A DNA stretch of 64,000 bases from Amphimedon queenslandica (taxonomy: Eukaryota; Porifera; Demospongiae; Haplosclerida; Niphatidae). Made by a program: the position numbers and the translations under genes. Below are positions 1 to 12,559 of this stretch, one piece after another; the stretch's first letter is position 1, and each line of letters opens with the position of its first letter. The stretch lies in NCBI RefSeq assembly GCF_000090795.2, contig NW_003546495.1, forward strand, positions 13,471 through 77,470. Direction: 5' to 3'. The notes below the pieces were generated by a model. The model was not told the DNA's origin. It was given only the letters and a program-made list of their open reading frames with translations, and did no database searches.

Positions 1-1240
1 CATGTAGTGGCGGAAAAGTGCCAAAGGAAGACTTGAAATCACAGAAACATAACATTTTGATTTCATAATTATCTTCTGTAGGTTATCCTATGGGTTTTTT
101 TAAGCTTGTCCTCCAAAAGGTAACCAATAAGAAGGAAAAATGTGCTCCTTCTTGTATTAGCCTTAAGACCACACCCATCTTATTTCTCTATTGATTTGTA
201 GAGTGAAGGAAAGGTAGAACAGTTTCTTTTTCTAGGAGTTTCATCAATCTTATAGCTACATTAATAGCTCATTGGACTCTTCAGACATTATGAAGAATCT
301 GCTGGCTATTTTTTGAGCTGGTGAAACGTTTTTGCCATAACAGGCCTTTTTTCCAGTCAAAACTGGCGATGATGATTTCTTTGTCTGTAACTCAGCAAAA
401 TGAGCTACCAGCTAATAACTTGGAAATGCAGAAAGAGGTTTTCTATAGCCTAAACACTTAATTTGTGCAGAAGACAATTTTATCAATACTAGTTTTAAGC
501 AGCACTACGCATTCAGACGCATTAATGCATTACTGAGACCCACTCCCAGACGCAACAATGCATTATTGCCCATAAAAGGGGTTAAGTTAACTTGATTGTA
601 TTCATAGACTCTAACAACCAACTCTTCCTCAGCTGACTCATCATCTATCAAAACCCTCCATTCTACCTCTGCACTTACAGCAAAAGAATACCCCATCACT
701 GTCTGTCACACAACTGGAGAAGCTTCTCCGGAAATGAACAATTGCCAAATTATTTAAAATTCCTAGTTATACTTTCCTGCTTCTTTATACACTTTTCGTC
801 TCTTAGTCTTCTTTGTACCTGCAGATACATCACAAGAAAAGACCCGGCAGGTTTCACTGACTGCCGCCACGTAGAATTAAACCACACCCACAATAATTTT
901 ATTAATAATTTAACAAAATTTATTTAAAGCTTTAAGTGTTGTGTATATCACTTCACTTCCTGGAACAACTTCAATATTGGCAGTCTGCCAGACTCTCCCC
1001 GCCACCCCAAGTCAAAATGGGGAGGTGTCTGGCTACAGGACACAGCACGAAATGTGCATTAACATAGATCTTGAAGTAGCCATAGTGTTTTGTACCAAGA
1101 AAAACGTCGCTGTAAAAGACAGAAACAGTTTTTGAGTGATACATTCCCTGAAAAGTATGAAGTTTAGGAACCATGAAAGGAAATGATTGCAAATCAAAGA
1201 GGTGGAAAGGAACATAATGACCATACTTTACATATTTAAT
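1..1240. other. Mostly non-coding; no supported gene
   Basis: I see no convincing gene here. A 64-codon minus frame at 505-699 has an acidic stretch that could be exonic, but its end is built from a low-complexity repeat of the bases gcattaatgcatt and I do not trust it. At 971-1192 overlapping short frames surround a sequence with the phrase ggggaggtgtctggctac, which looks like an interspersed repeat rather than a gene. A plus frame at 742-927 starts with a hydrophobic run but has no other support. Confidence 0.4.
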
Positions 1241-1251
1241 AATTTACTCAC

Positions 1252-1330
1252 CAGGTTGATGAATCCATTTTCTCTTCAAGCAGCATGTAATGAACAGCGA
1301 CACGTTTTTGGATTTTGTAAAACATAAGAA
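1252..1330 (-). CDS. Candidate exon, unknown gene
   Basis: Read on the minus strand, this short stretch is open and gives a normal-looking peptide containing VAVHYMLLEEKMDSSTW. It is bordered by an AG at its 5' side and by a strong donor (CTG then GTGAGT) at its 3' side. It may belong with the exon-like stretch at 1994-2098, but the phase cannot be tested here. The region between the two (1357-1763) has several S/T-rich minus frames broken by stops, so no gene model is possible. No family is recognised. Confidence 0.2.
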
Positions 1331-1993
1331 GGAGCTACCATACAGTACATCTCTACTCAATTGGTAAAACTGTCATCTAGTAGTGGCCCAATTGCTGTTG
1401 GATGTGCTAATGTATAGGGGAGAACATGTATCAATAGTCCATGCATCAATACTGGTAGCTGAAGTAGAGTTTGGCAACACCACTGCTTCTTAATCAGATT
1501 CACCAGTCTGAGAATTGCTAGCCACAGGTTTCGAGCAATTAACATGCCTTTAAACAAAGTGAACAGCATTTCTGGGCAAAAGTTCCATTCTGACATGTAT
1601 GGGTCAATTTTGCATTAGAGTTGACCAATACAACATTTAGAACAATCTTTGATTTTTTCAGGTGTCGATGCAGGTATGAATAAAAAATACTTGAGGAGCA
1701 GGTATCAGGAAGAGTCCAGCTAAAATCACTACATTCATCAAAGAGCAGTTGTATTAAATTCACACACTAAAACCATTGTCAATTATTACTGCCGGTTGCT
1801 ATAAGTGTAGTATATTGTTAACTACACCACATATAATGATTGAAATCAATTCCATTACAACTGAAATTGCATGCACATGCATTGAAATACTTGTCAAAAA
1901 ATCAGACCATTATGATTATGTTTACTATAGAGTTACAATAAGCAGCTGAAAGTCACTAATAACTGCCAGCAGAACTACAGTTCAACTACCTTT

Positions 1994-2098
1994 AGGTAAA
2001 TTTCTAATTCTTGGATTCCGGACTTTTTGCAAATACTCTTGTTGTGCATCAGCATCAGTGAAACTTTTTCCTGTATGGTGCTGCAATTCTTTCACCTG
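1994..2098 (-). CDS. Candidate internal exon, unknown gene
   Basis: On the minus strand an AG acceptor (AATACAG) is followed by 35 open codons, encoding a hydrophilic peptide with the phrase HHTGKSFTDADAQQEYLQ. It ends in CCTAAAG followed by GTAGTT, an acceptable donor. Length, composition and splice borders fit an internal exon of a minus-strand gene. I cannot name the family or find a neighbouring exon that continues in phase. It could equally be a fragment of an old mobile element. Confidence 0.35.
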
Positions 2099-2099
2099 T

Positions 2100-3640
2100 A
2101 TTACTGAACCAATTATTTCTTATGATTGTTATATGTGAATACATCAAAATATATTTTTCCTTTAGCATAACTGCATCTGTGCTTTGCTCTAAAAGTTCAA
2201 TTAACCCTATACCTCAGCATCTATATTGATGTAAGATTAATTTTACATATATTTGTACTTATACTTACTCATTGTGTACCATATAATTGTAAAAGGTTCA
2301 GTTGAAGACTATAATTGCAGTACAAACGATGAAGCTCCTATACGCTACATAATTTCCCGTATAACAAGATGACATGCAACTTTCGTTACTATCAAGAGTT
2401 AATGCTTACTAAGTAAGGTAATTTATTTGTTTCAAAACAAAACAACATTGTTTGTGATCTAAACTCATATTTAGTATAAATACGATTTGCAGGGGTTACA
2501 ATTTTCTAACAAAATACCTTAAGGAAGCAAATTTAGTGAAAATCAATATCACCGAAATGTTATAGAATGACAATTAACTTAGAAAGTTTATGGCTATTAT
2601 GATAAGTGCAAAAGTGCCAAAATATCAAAAAACAGTGTAATGGCGTTGTCATTCTGCACTAATTAATTTATTGATAACTCATATATTGAACCTGCTTTTT
2701 AATGATTTTTGATATTTTCACAGCTAACTATAAAAAATCATTACTTCAGTTGATGGTGAAGAAATAAACCGATACCTTATTGAAGACATCTATTGGACTT
2801 TAAGAAAGTATGAAGCTTAATTCTTGAATGTTATTTTTCGTCATTGCAACCCTAATATTCCTTTCCCATGACATGCAAAATATGGATACTTCTAATAAAA
2901 TCCGTAAAGCACTTTTTCTCCACTTACTATCCCTTCCTCTTTGAGGGGCTGTAACTAAACAATTGTAAGGCTAATGGAGCTGTAACCTTCACAACTGGGA
3001 CACGCAAAACTTCCTTTACAACTTCGTACATTAATGTCGAAAATGATTTTTGCGCCAAAGGGTACCTTTTGTCAGTTAGGGTTACAATTATAGTTTAATA
3101 AAATTGAAATACTATCATTAATATTACTGCAAACATTTGATTGTTTTGCAATTTACTTGATTTAGTAACATTGTAATTTTATCTCTCTTCTCATTCTGGA
3201 TTGAGTTGCAATGGAAGGTGTTGTTTTCATTAGCCTTGTGTCTATCAGCTTTATGTGAAGCATGGATATCAAGAATTTTGCAACTGCAAATCTTGCTTTG
3301 TGAGATACAACTGCCATTTTGTCATTACCTCGTGCAGTTTTCTTTTCCTTAAAACTTGCATTTATTTTATATTAATTTTACAAAAACTGTTTTTACTTAA
3401 GTCACAGAATTAATGTTTTGCTATGAATAAACTTATTGTGCTAACGAATGCAATTACAACGTCTATCAATAGCATAACTTTGTTATCAATATTGGTTATT
3501 TTGCTTATGAATAATTTTAGTCTCATGTGATTGCATGCAAAGATATAGGATTGAAAACAGGGTCACGTGATTGGTTATTAACTCATCACCCACCTAGTTT
3601 TGCTCGAAAGAATTTGCACATATGAATGCATTGTTGCTAT
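2100..3640. other. Non-coding AT-rich stretch
   Basis: Very AT-rich sequence with stops in all frames. I found no repeat arms, RNA gene or convincing exon. Confidence 0.5.
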
Positions 3641-3899
3641 GAATGATTCAAAGTTGTTATGGCAGTCGCAAGTATGGCTGGAAGTGTCATCTCACAAAGT
3701 AAACTGCACTAATTTCACTTTAAACTATTTATAACTTTGAAATTTTAGATGCTTTTTTGAATATTCTTACTGCTGTTACAAAAGATGATGGATTTAGCTT
3801 GTCAGAGAGTGGGAGAAGTGTACAACAGTGTTCATCAGAGTTGCTAGCTTGGTCTCCTCGCAATCATACAAATAGAAAAAGCTTGTCTTGCTTTGCTAG

Positions 3900-4741
3900 T
3901 TGACTTCACAACAAATAGACTTCATGTACAAAGTCTATTTGAGAAACTATGAGAGAGAGGATGGTGGAAATGTCTTATCAACTACAGATCTCTCATTAGT
4001 TGACTGCGCGATATTGACTGATTTCCTTACATTAACAATTGTTCAAAATGCTTGCGCAACATTTTACCAATATATCTCTAATGAGGTCTTGAGGCTTGTC
4101 ATTAAAGCAGAATTTCAAGTTGATGCAATACATTATGGTCTTGAATGCTCTGTTGCAAGCCTTAATTTTGAAGAAAAAATGTTCTTCACTACCTTGCTGA
4201 ATATGCAATAATAAATGATTTGAAAAGATTTACTGACAAGAAATAAGATGAACTGCTGGCATGCCTTGGAGAAATGTTAGAAGTCAGAGTATTTTGCTGA
4301 ATCTTAGTCTCATTCATATGACTTTATAGAGAATCAGGAAGATGAGTTAGGCTCAAAAAATGGAGCAAGTCTCTTGATGGAGGAGGTCTTACATGTGTCA
4401 GTAATGTTACTTTTGTTTTACTTACTGTAATGGAATTGGAATCCCACAAATGTCACCAATTGCAAGGTGTCCTTAAAGATTGATTTGTAGGAGTAGTGAT
4501 TAATGAAGATATTGCTTTCTTTTGGTCCCAGACTTCAGACCACTGGAATGAATCTCCTGCAGATTCTCTCCTACAGATGATTGCAACCAGATGGTTTAAA
4601 TTGAGAGAATTTTCTACAGCTAGTGGACAAGAAGAAAACAAAAAATCTGTGCAGAAGAGTCAAGCATTGCGTATAGTTGATTTAGGAATCATTATGCTAA
4701 ATGTGACAGTATATTATGTTATTATACATCATAAATACTGA
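3900..4741 (+). pseudogene. Transposase-like remnant, C-terminal part
   Basis: Two plus-strand pieces look like former coding sequence. The first (3900-4211, 103 codons, starting at TTG, so the true start lies upstream or is lost) reads as an ordinary globular protein. The second (4496-4741) contains SDHWNESPADSLLQMI, then a Trp-Phe-Lys-Leu-Arg-Glu-Phe stretch and a Lys/Ser-rich tail with VQKSQALR. From memory, tails of this build end large multi-copy transposase-like proteins of sponges and cnidarians. That assignment is an inference and no catalytic motif is visible. The stretch between the pieces is frameshifted and full of stops, so this is a decayed element gene or part of one. No terminal repeats were found. 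Confidence 0.35.
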
Positions 4742-4759
4742 TTTAAATATTAACTATTG

Positions 4760-6940
4760 TTCATCAATTATCTGCTATTGCAATGCCTACCTTTTTGGAA
4801 TTGGCATAACATTGTTTTCAACAATTTCTTGTCATTTTAACCCCTCGCAGTTTCCTTTAACTTCATTGCAACCAAATGAATCAACTACTCCTAATACCTC
4901 AGTGTTACTAAAGTAGTTTGAAACTGTAGGATTGAAAATAAAATTTAGCAACACTGAAATCAGTGACTAACTTCTTCAGTTCCACTACTTTTGCAGTCAG
5001 GGCTTTCCTTCTCTCTCGATATAAAGTCATTCTCTGTCTTTTCTTAGGAGAAGATGAATGTCAAATATTAGTGAGAAAAGAGTTGTGACGAAGTCCTTCA
5101 CTACAGAATTTGACTTCGCTTGCAAATGAATGATGCGTAGATCTGGAAGAAAGAGAGACATTTGTTAATGTGTTTGTATCAACAGATGTGTTAATGGTAC
5201 TTAATGTCACATGCAATTGATTAACAAGTCTTTGTGCCTAATATAATTGTTTTGTAGTCAGACAACTTTCACCTGTACTCAATACATGCTTTGCAACGTA
5301 TAGCAGTTGTATTCCTTTTAATAAGTAGCGGCCACTTTAAATGCTGGGTGGTGGGATATGGTATATTTCTCTCATCAGAATACAGAATATACAGATCCTG
5401 TGACAAAATTAATTTCTTGCATAAATTGTACTTATAAACTTACAATATTTTGACCTAAAAATTACGTTGTGAAGTAGCCTAATTCTATTAAATTTCTCAT
5501 CAGGACTAACCTATGCACAGATCTAGGTTTTAAAACAACTGAAGTAGATCACATTAAGAAGTAACTGACTATTTGTGGCCATAAGTGACAAAAGTACCTT
5601 ATGGCGGAGAGGAAAATTGGTCTTTCTAGCCTTAAAATCCAACTTCCAGAGCTCTCTTTATCTTGAAATGACTCAAGAGGATGCAGAAAGTTACTATGTA
5701 ACTTTTAGAAACAATGTTTGTCGAACAGAGCACTCACAGGTTGATATTTTCATTATGAAGATGAATCAAAAAATACGCCATTAGGCACCTTCAATTACAG
5801 TCACATTTTGTCTGGGATTACTGCTTGTAGTGGGGAAATAAGACTATTTCAAATGCTGTATGTATTTTGGGAAATTGAGCAGGTGAAATAGTGACATATA
5901 AGCATCACCAAAGGTAGGTAATTCATGGTCATCATGAAGAAAATGACTCAGTGCAATACGACAAATCTCATCTCTCACAATTCTTGCCCGTGTGTTTCTG
6001 TGGCAGCATTGGACTCTTTTGTAGTTGATTGTATAGACGATTTAAACTGGAAACATCAACAGAAACAATGCACTTAAGGCCAGCTTAAACGAGAAGGTGC
6101 GGTATGAAAGGCGGTGCCCTGGGCATGGTGGCTTCTGTTTTTTTCACATGTAAAAATGTCTACTCTAGATGATGTTGCTTCTTCAAGGAAAAACGCAGGC
6201 AGAGAGGGGTTTTTGAACCAAATTGAGTTACATTTTACTCTCAAAAATAAGGACCAGTTCTAGCTAGGCTTGATCAAGTTAAGGGGTCTTTAGGCACTAA
6301 AAGAAGGCGCTGGAAATGCTGTCTCACTTACTTGCTGATTTAGTCGGGAAAGAGGGTCATTTAGAGGCTCTATCACATGATACTAGTTATACTCAATACT
6401 TCAGGTAGTTATAATGTGTTTGAAATTAGTATTAATATAAAATAAGGTATTGGTAATGGGGTCGAAGAGCAGCCGTTTTGTGCATAGATATAGGATTGGC
6501 TATTGGGATGCACATGTTGGTGATAGTGTCGTATGGTTGACCGAAGGGTGATCAATTACAGTCAGGTATTGTTTGTTATTATTATTATTGTTTTATTATA
6601 ATTATCAAAATTATATTTATTTATATTATTACTATTATTATTACAGTATAAGTCATGTGATTTGTGCTGAATTTCAGTTCAATGATAGTTGAGTCCTATA
6701 ATCGTAACTCAAGTTTATTATGTAGTAGATACAGAAAGAAGTATCATGTGAATATAAAGTAATCATACATTAATTGGCATTAATATTTTTAGGCTCATAC
6801 TAGCATATACTTGTGCTGGTATATTACCAGCACAGTACTGCCATATTTTGATCGGCATTACTCGGGTACAGTTGAGAAGATGTACACAACTACAGGAAGC
6901 TTCTCACCATCCCCATATCCATTTAACTCTGTTATTGCAT
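4760..6940. other. Non-coding; ATT-rich simple repeat
   Basis: No gene can be supported. A 69-codon plus frame at 5575-5784 has unremarkable composition and no splice or family support. An ATT/TTA-rich simple-sequence tract lies at about 6570-6650. Confidence 0.45.
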
Positions 6941-6949
6941 ATGCTTAAT

Positions 6950-7146
6950 AATTTAGAATAATATAATTTTTGTATTTACTATTTCCAGTGGATCGTTGAA
7001 TGTTGCAACTGCTACCAGTACTAGGATCTGATTGAGGACCAAGTGGGGGTCTCTTGCTGTAACCACTTCTATTTGATGAGGGTGGCTGATAATTGGTAGT
7101 CGGCCAGGCCTTCTGGTCCCAGTGGTGGCAGTTTTTGGGCTAATTT
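6950..7146 (-). CDS. Candidate terminal exon, Ser/Pro-rich
   Basis: On the minus strand an ATTAG acceptor is followed by an open frame with phrases such as NYQPPSSNRSGYSKRPP and DPSTGSSCN, which runs to a TAA near 6950. The composition (Ser, Pro, Asn, Gly) suits a disordered C-terminus and is unusual for this AT-rich background, so it may be a last exon of a minus-strand gene. No upstream exon or domain was recognised. Confidence 0.25.
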
Positions 7147-7149
7147 TTT

Positions 7150-10100
7150 ATGTAGTAATGAAGGCTATTTTTTTGCCTTTATCACTTATAACCTGCCTGA
7201 TACCATTTTTGACCAAGTTTGTTAGGCTGTTGACAGATTTTCAGAATATGCATTATAAATATTTGATAATAATGTAAAAAATTATTACTTTAAGTCAATT
7301 ATACCATTTCTCTTCTTACCATGCTTTATACCTGTGCTTGTAGGTTAACTCTCTCGCCTTTACTAATTTTAATGTTTTTATAATGCGTTTTGCTAGTGAT
7401 TTAGCCATGATAAGAACAGTGCCAGTACAGGAGCCATTTTGTTATTTTCAAATGTGGCCGCCATATTGTGCTCAGAGCACCTCCTTTTATACGGTGACGG
7501 GCGAAAGCGGTTTTATGACGTTGCGTGGATAGTTTTATAGTGCACCTTTTTTAAGAACTAAAGAAGGATGTGGAGTACTCTTCTATTGCTGTAATTAATT
7601 TTAGTGCAGACCCTGTTTCGTCTCAGTTTTTCCTCTGATCAAATTTAATCTTTCTTTTTCCCATTCCTACATGTCTGAATAGTAGTGCATGCATGATCAT
7701 GATCAAGTAAATATCACTCATGGCTAATGCAAGAGCCATACAATTAACTCATGTATCTATTCCAGTACTCTGGTATTTAGCAATGTTATAGCCATTATTG
7801 TATAGCAATGTGCTCTTGTGTCTAGCGAAGACAGTCCCACAAGAGAAAGCCTCCAGATTATCAAAAATTAAATATTTCACTTTGACAGTAACTATTTTTT
7901 GTGAAAAGTGCATTGCCCAGTAATATTATACTAATCTGCAATGAAAATAACCAAAGTATGCTATTACTGTATATATCTAGTCCCACAAAAGTACAAAACT
8001 TTGGCGCATGAGATATCAGAGCAATAATTACAAGTGGGTGTTGCTAGGCAAACTAGGTTGGTGACGCTTGCGCTCATGTGATCCTGTTTCCAATTCTATT
8101 ACGTGTATAATATGTATGTTGTATGTGAGAAAAAGAATGTTACAGGAATTTGGTCACAATATTTATCCCTTTTTGTCGCAAAAAGTTAGGTTTCGCATCT
8201 TTTGTAAGCTCCTCCTTTTTGACATTTACACACGTACATGTAGGAGTCATCTAGGCATCTAAAGTCAGAGTTATAGCTGTACAATTAGTTTAGCAGAGAT
8301 AATAGCAAATATTTTGCTGCTGCCTTACTGTTATATTTTTGTATGATATCTTTTGTAGAGATGATCACTCTGTTTATGAGTTTTTATTATTCAAGGAGTT
8401 GCTATCACCCAATTTAAAACTTAAGTGGCATTGTTTGGTGCTCAAGGCCAACAATTTTGTTAGAGTAGTGTTGTGAATTTTTGAGGCAATGGAGTTGGCA
8501 CAGTAGCTCAGGTTCATTTCTCCTTAATCCAAACAAGTCCTGTACAATTTGCATGGCTTTTGTGTTTGCTTTGAGCTACAGTAATTTTGATAAGTAGAGC
8601 AATGATTGCCTAACTCTATTTCTTTTAACAAGGTTCAAGGAAAGATCAAAGGCTGACATCATGTAGCTACATGATATACACTAATGTATGAATGTCAGTT
8701 TGAAAGGAAAAGCAGAGATAATTGCACAAGATGTGTCATTGCTACATCTATTTGGAATTATGTTTATCAGTAAAGACCAGTTTTGTAAAACTTGCTATTA
8801 AATTTATCTTAAATTCATGCATACTTTTATGTATAGCACTGTACAGCTGAACAGTTGTCCAAAGTGTGAGTTTCATGACATGCTACATGTTATATTGTTG
8901 CTACTTCAGATTACAGGAAAGTTTTTAAGTAAAAACGTACATTATCTTCTTACAAATGAACACATTATGCTGTGCCAATTGAAATTGTAGATATTTTTAT
9001 TTCTTGTATATTGAAAATTTATTTTAGAAACTAGAATGCACTAAGGTTATCTATAATTCACTAATAAATAACGTGACATGTTCATAGATTTCACCTTAGG
9101 ATTTCTTTACCATTGCAATTACTAAATTTTTTTGTTAAGTTTGTCATTCTGATGTGTTATAATTTGTTGAATGTAGCTCTACCTTTACGTCCCAAACAAT
9201 AATTTTTTTTATTAATTTTAATCCTAAATTTGCTGTATGCAAATCGTAAATAACATTCAATCGTCAATTTACCTTTTTTAGGCATACCTTCAATGGTATA
9301 TATATGGTGTTATTATTAAGATTAACAGAAAAAGCGTGAAAATTTGGTGGAGAATTAAATCTTGCAGATTGGCAGTTCCAAATATAACTGCAAGTTTTAT
9401 AACCGCCAATAATAACTGCATTTATTATGGGTGGGCTCATGAAAGTAAAACGTGACACTATTTCAGTCACTAAACAATACTGTGGCAAGGACTGCCAAGA
9501 AGCAGTTTTAGGAAGAGCTGAGTGTGCTTTAATCCTCCTTTGAAGTAACTTTTATCATAAATGGACTGAAATTATCTTTCTTTAGCTTCTTTGCCTTGCT
9601 ACACATTGTAAGTGTCTGCTTCATGTCATAGAATCTTTCAACGCAATGTTTAGTGCATGGCAATTTTGAAGATTGAGACTACTATTAATATTTTTGGTTC
9701 TACCAATAGAGCAATGTCAATAAAGAATCAATAAAGAATTGGTACTAAATTTATGACAAAATTGAATGATGAATGTCTGTCTTTTATAAAGAGCCATTAA
9801 TTTATAAAATTGAGTGTTGCATAATTTTGAATTTTTTTCATAGCAATTGAAACTTATTGTTAGTAAAAGTTTGTGCATTCCTTTATTTCTTTAATTTTGT
9901 TAATTATGAGAAATATCATTGCACAAATATCAACATGTTTTTTGAAATAGTAACCAAAACAGCCTAATTCAAGTAGCACTTCTAATGCATGCAGCTACAA
10001 GCTGTAATCTTCCACTTTCATACCGAGTTATACACCTACACTACATATTTGTTAAAGTAAAGCATCGCATCCATCTCATTTTAAGGATTGTCATGAATCA

Positions 10101-10283
10101 ATTTTGCAGGAACACTAGCCTTATTATTGTGCTATACTATCTAAGAATAAATTGAAAGTTAAAGCAGCTGCATTTGAATGTAGCTACATCACTAATTATG
10201 CATTATCATGCTATTCATTGAGACATGGCCAATGATTTGGCTAACTCGTTTCACTCTAACATTAGTCTCACTATTCCTGATAA
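7150..10283. other. Non-coding AT-rich stretch
   Basis: No gene is supported. A 74-codon minus frame at 9264-9488 overlaps sequence that looks like an interspersed repeat and has no family support. A 64-codon plus frame at 8068-8262 is likewise unsupported. Confidence 0.45.
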
Positions 10284-10477
10284 GCAGTACAATAGGTACT
10301 GGAGTCAACTAGTCTTCATAAAGGTCATCATTATCAGAAGATCTCACTCTGTTAATTCTTCAAAAGAAGAATTATCAGTTGCAGTACAATAGCTACTGGA
10401 GTCAACTAGCCTTCATAATGGTCATCATTATCAGAAGATCTCACTCTGTTCACTCTTCAAAAGAAGAATTATTATCA
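10284..10477 (+). repeat. Tandem duplication, 97-bp unit, two copies
   Basis: A unit beginning gcagtacaatag recurs after exactly 97 bp (10284 and 10381) with only scattered substitutions. Both copies share the phrase tcatcattatcagaagatc. It is non-coding and of modest age, since the copies differ at a few positions. Confidence 0.85.
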
Positions 10478-10479
10478 GT

Positions 10480-11860
10480 TTCAGCACTCGACCACATGTA
10501 GTTATGTAAACATAGGTAGCTGCAGGGGCTGGCAATGAGGGCATTGCGCAACTAGAATTTCTTACTGGAAGATGACTTTGTTATAATTAGCAGTTAATAA
10601 TGATTTAGTAGTAATAACATAAATGTAGCTAATTTTAATCACAAAATCTGCATTATCTTGCGCAACAAAGTGATAATAGGTGGAGAATAAGCTGCTAACT
10701 GCATGATTTAACACAACAAGCCAGTGAACCACTTCATAGATCCATATCTATGGCAACTTTAGGATGTCATAATCTACAATAACCTGCAGCTAGAATAACT
10801 GACTCCTTCATATCGTTCTTGATCATAGTCAGCTAGGATTTTTCAAGAGTAAAATGACCTTAGCAACTGATACTCATATGGAATGTATCTTTTAGGTACT
10901 GAATTTTTTCCTCTTGATCATAACAATGGCAGAGTAACCCTTAATTCACAATTTCAGAGCCATTTACAAATGGATATCTTTACAAAATGCGGAAATAGAA
11001 ATCTTCAAATTCTTAAACTCGAACTTAAATTCAAGAACATGACATGTGGGTGTAATCATGGCCACACCTACTGTTTGACCACTTCCTTATGACACTTACC
11101 CTACTTGCAGTGAAATCCTGGAACCACCAATGCTTTGTCATGCCACTGGCATTACAGGAAGAACCTATCTCTCAGGGTTCCCAAGGAGGACCTAATATCC
11201 CAAAGCAAAATTGGGCGACTAAGAAACTGTTAAAGTCTCTTTCCTATCTTGTGTTCCGACAAAAATTTATCTCAGTTTTTCTTGGTCCAAACTTAGTTTG
11301 GACAAAGCAAAGTGAAGTCATTGAATCACAGTCAAGAAAGTAAATTTATAATTATTTTTGTGAAAATGAGTGCATATTACTGCATCTGGCTGCATAACAA
11401 TTACCAACTTATCAATTTGTTTTCCACTGAAAAAAAAATTTAGTGTGTCTGATGTTGTATTTTTTGTTGCCTTAGGATACCTACGTTCTGTTAAAATGGG
11501 GGGAAGTAATAATACTTGCTATGGTGGAAGGCATGGTTACTGTAACATCATTATAATGTTTAAATGGTAAATGAATGAAAAACAGAGCAATGTACGTTAT
11601 TTAATAATTCTATTACTATTAACATGTTTTCAAAGCAATGCATAGACTCAATACACTGAAAACCCAGTTGACAAAAGTAAAGGAGTTGTTACACCAGCAA
11701 TGTAGTAAGCAATTACTTTTTGATTATATTCTAGTTACTATTAAGTAACTAAATTAATGCAAACATTGATGACATATTTTACAGTAGTAGAATACGAAAT
11801 GCAAGTTCCTGTAGTCAATTTATGTGATTATTGAATGTAATTGTTATACAGTATTATTAG
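10480..11860. other. Non-coding, possible old repeat fragments
   Basis: Short plus frames at 10883-11343 read poorly as protein. Around 11160-11210 the phrase ctcagggttcccaagga looks like part of an old element, but nothing can be identified. No RNA gene was seen. Confidence 0.4.
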
Positions 11861-11861
11861 T

Positions 11862-12554
11862 TGTTACCCAGCTGGTTATACCCAGGCGGCGTGCGCTATT
11901 GTTACACACAGAGCCATTTCCTCTGATTTTTGTGAATAGCACTCTATCTCTCTCTCCTTCTCATCTCTCTCTCTCCCTCTCATGCCCTGATATTTGGTTA
12001 ATAAGAATATGGTTTTTAATCCTTTTTAAAATTCTCAGTGATTCCTCTTCCTATGGAGCAGGACATTAGTAATTATACTGCAGATAGTACTGATAGTACT
12101 ACCTGGTAGAAATACTACTGCTGATGGCACTGCTGGTGTTCCTAATGCACCAGGTACAAGTAGTACAACTGCTACTAATGGCACAAGTAATCGTACGTCC
12201 GATACTCAAACTACCATACAACAATCTCAAAGATCTCACCGGCGACCAAATAGGTATGGGGAAGCAGTTTATTATTGAGTACTCTGTAATTAATTATTTA
12301 CCATGCATGCATACCTGTATATCATTATTATTAAGTGTATTACTTTTCTTTAATTATTCATTATTATTAGTTGTTACCCGGCTGGTTACACCCAGGTGGC
12401 GTGCGCTATTGTTATACACAATGCCATGTGCTCTGATTTTTGTGAATAGCTCTTTATCTCTCGCTCCTTGTCATCTCTCTCTCTTCTTCCCCTGCTCTGT
12501 TATTTCGCTAATAAGAATACGGTTTTTAATCTTTTTAAACTCTCAGTGATTCTA
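11862..12554 (+). mobile_element. LTR-like direct repeat pair with polyprotein tail
   Basis: Two direct copies of about 190 bp (11862-12045 and 12372-12554) both begin TGTTACCC followed by gctggtta. Both carry gtgcgctattgtta, a CT-rich run of ctctct, and end near ctcagtgattc. A start in TG is typical of LTRs. Between them a frame reads Thr/Asn/Ser-rich and ends HRRPNRYGEAVYY then stop, a basic tail of the kind seen at the C-terminus of Ty3/gypsy or BEL polyproteins. The best reading is an internally deleted LTR retrotransposon or two LTR fragments. I found no clear PBS, PPT or target duplication, so the class is uncertain. Short frames inside the repeats (11824-12069, 12124-12549) are artefacts. 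Confidence 0.5.
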
Positions 12555-12559
12555 CTCAG

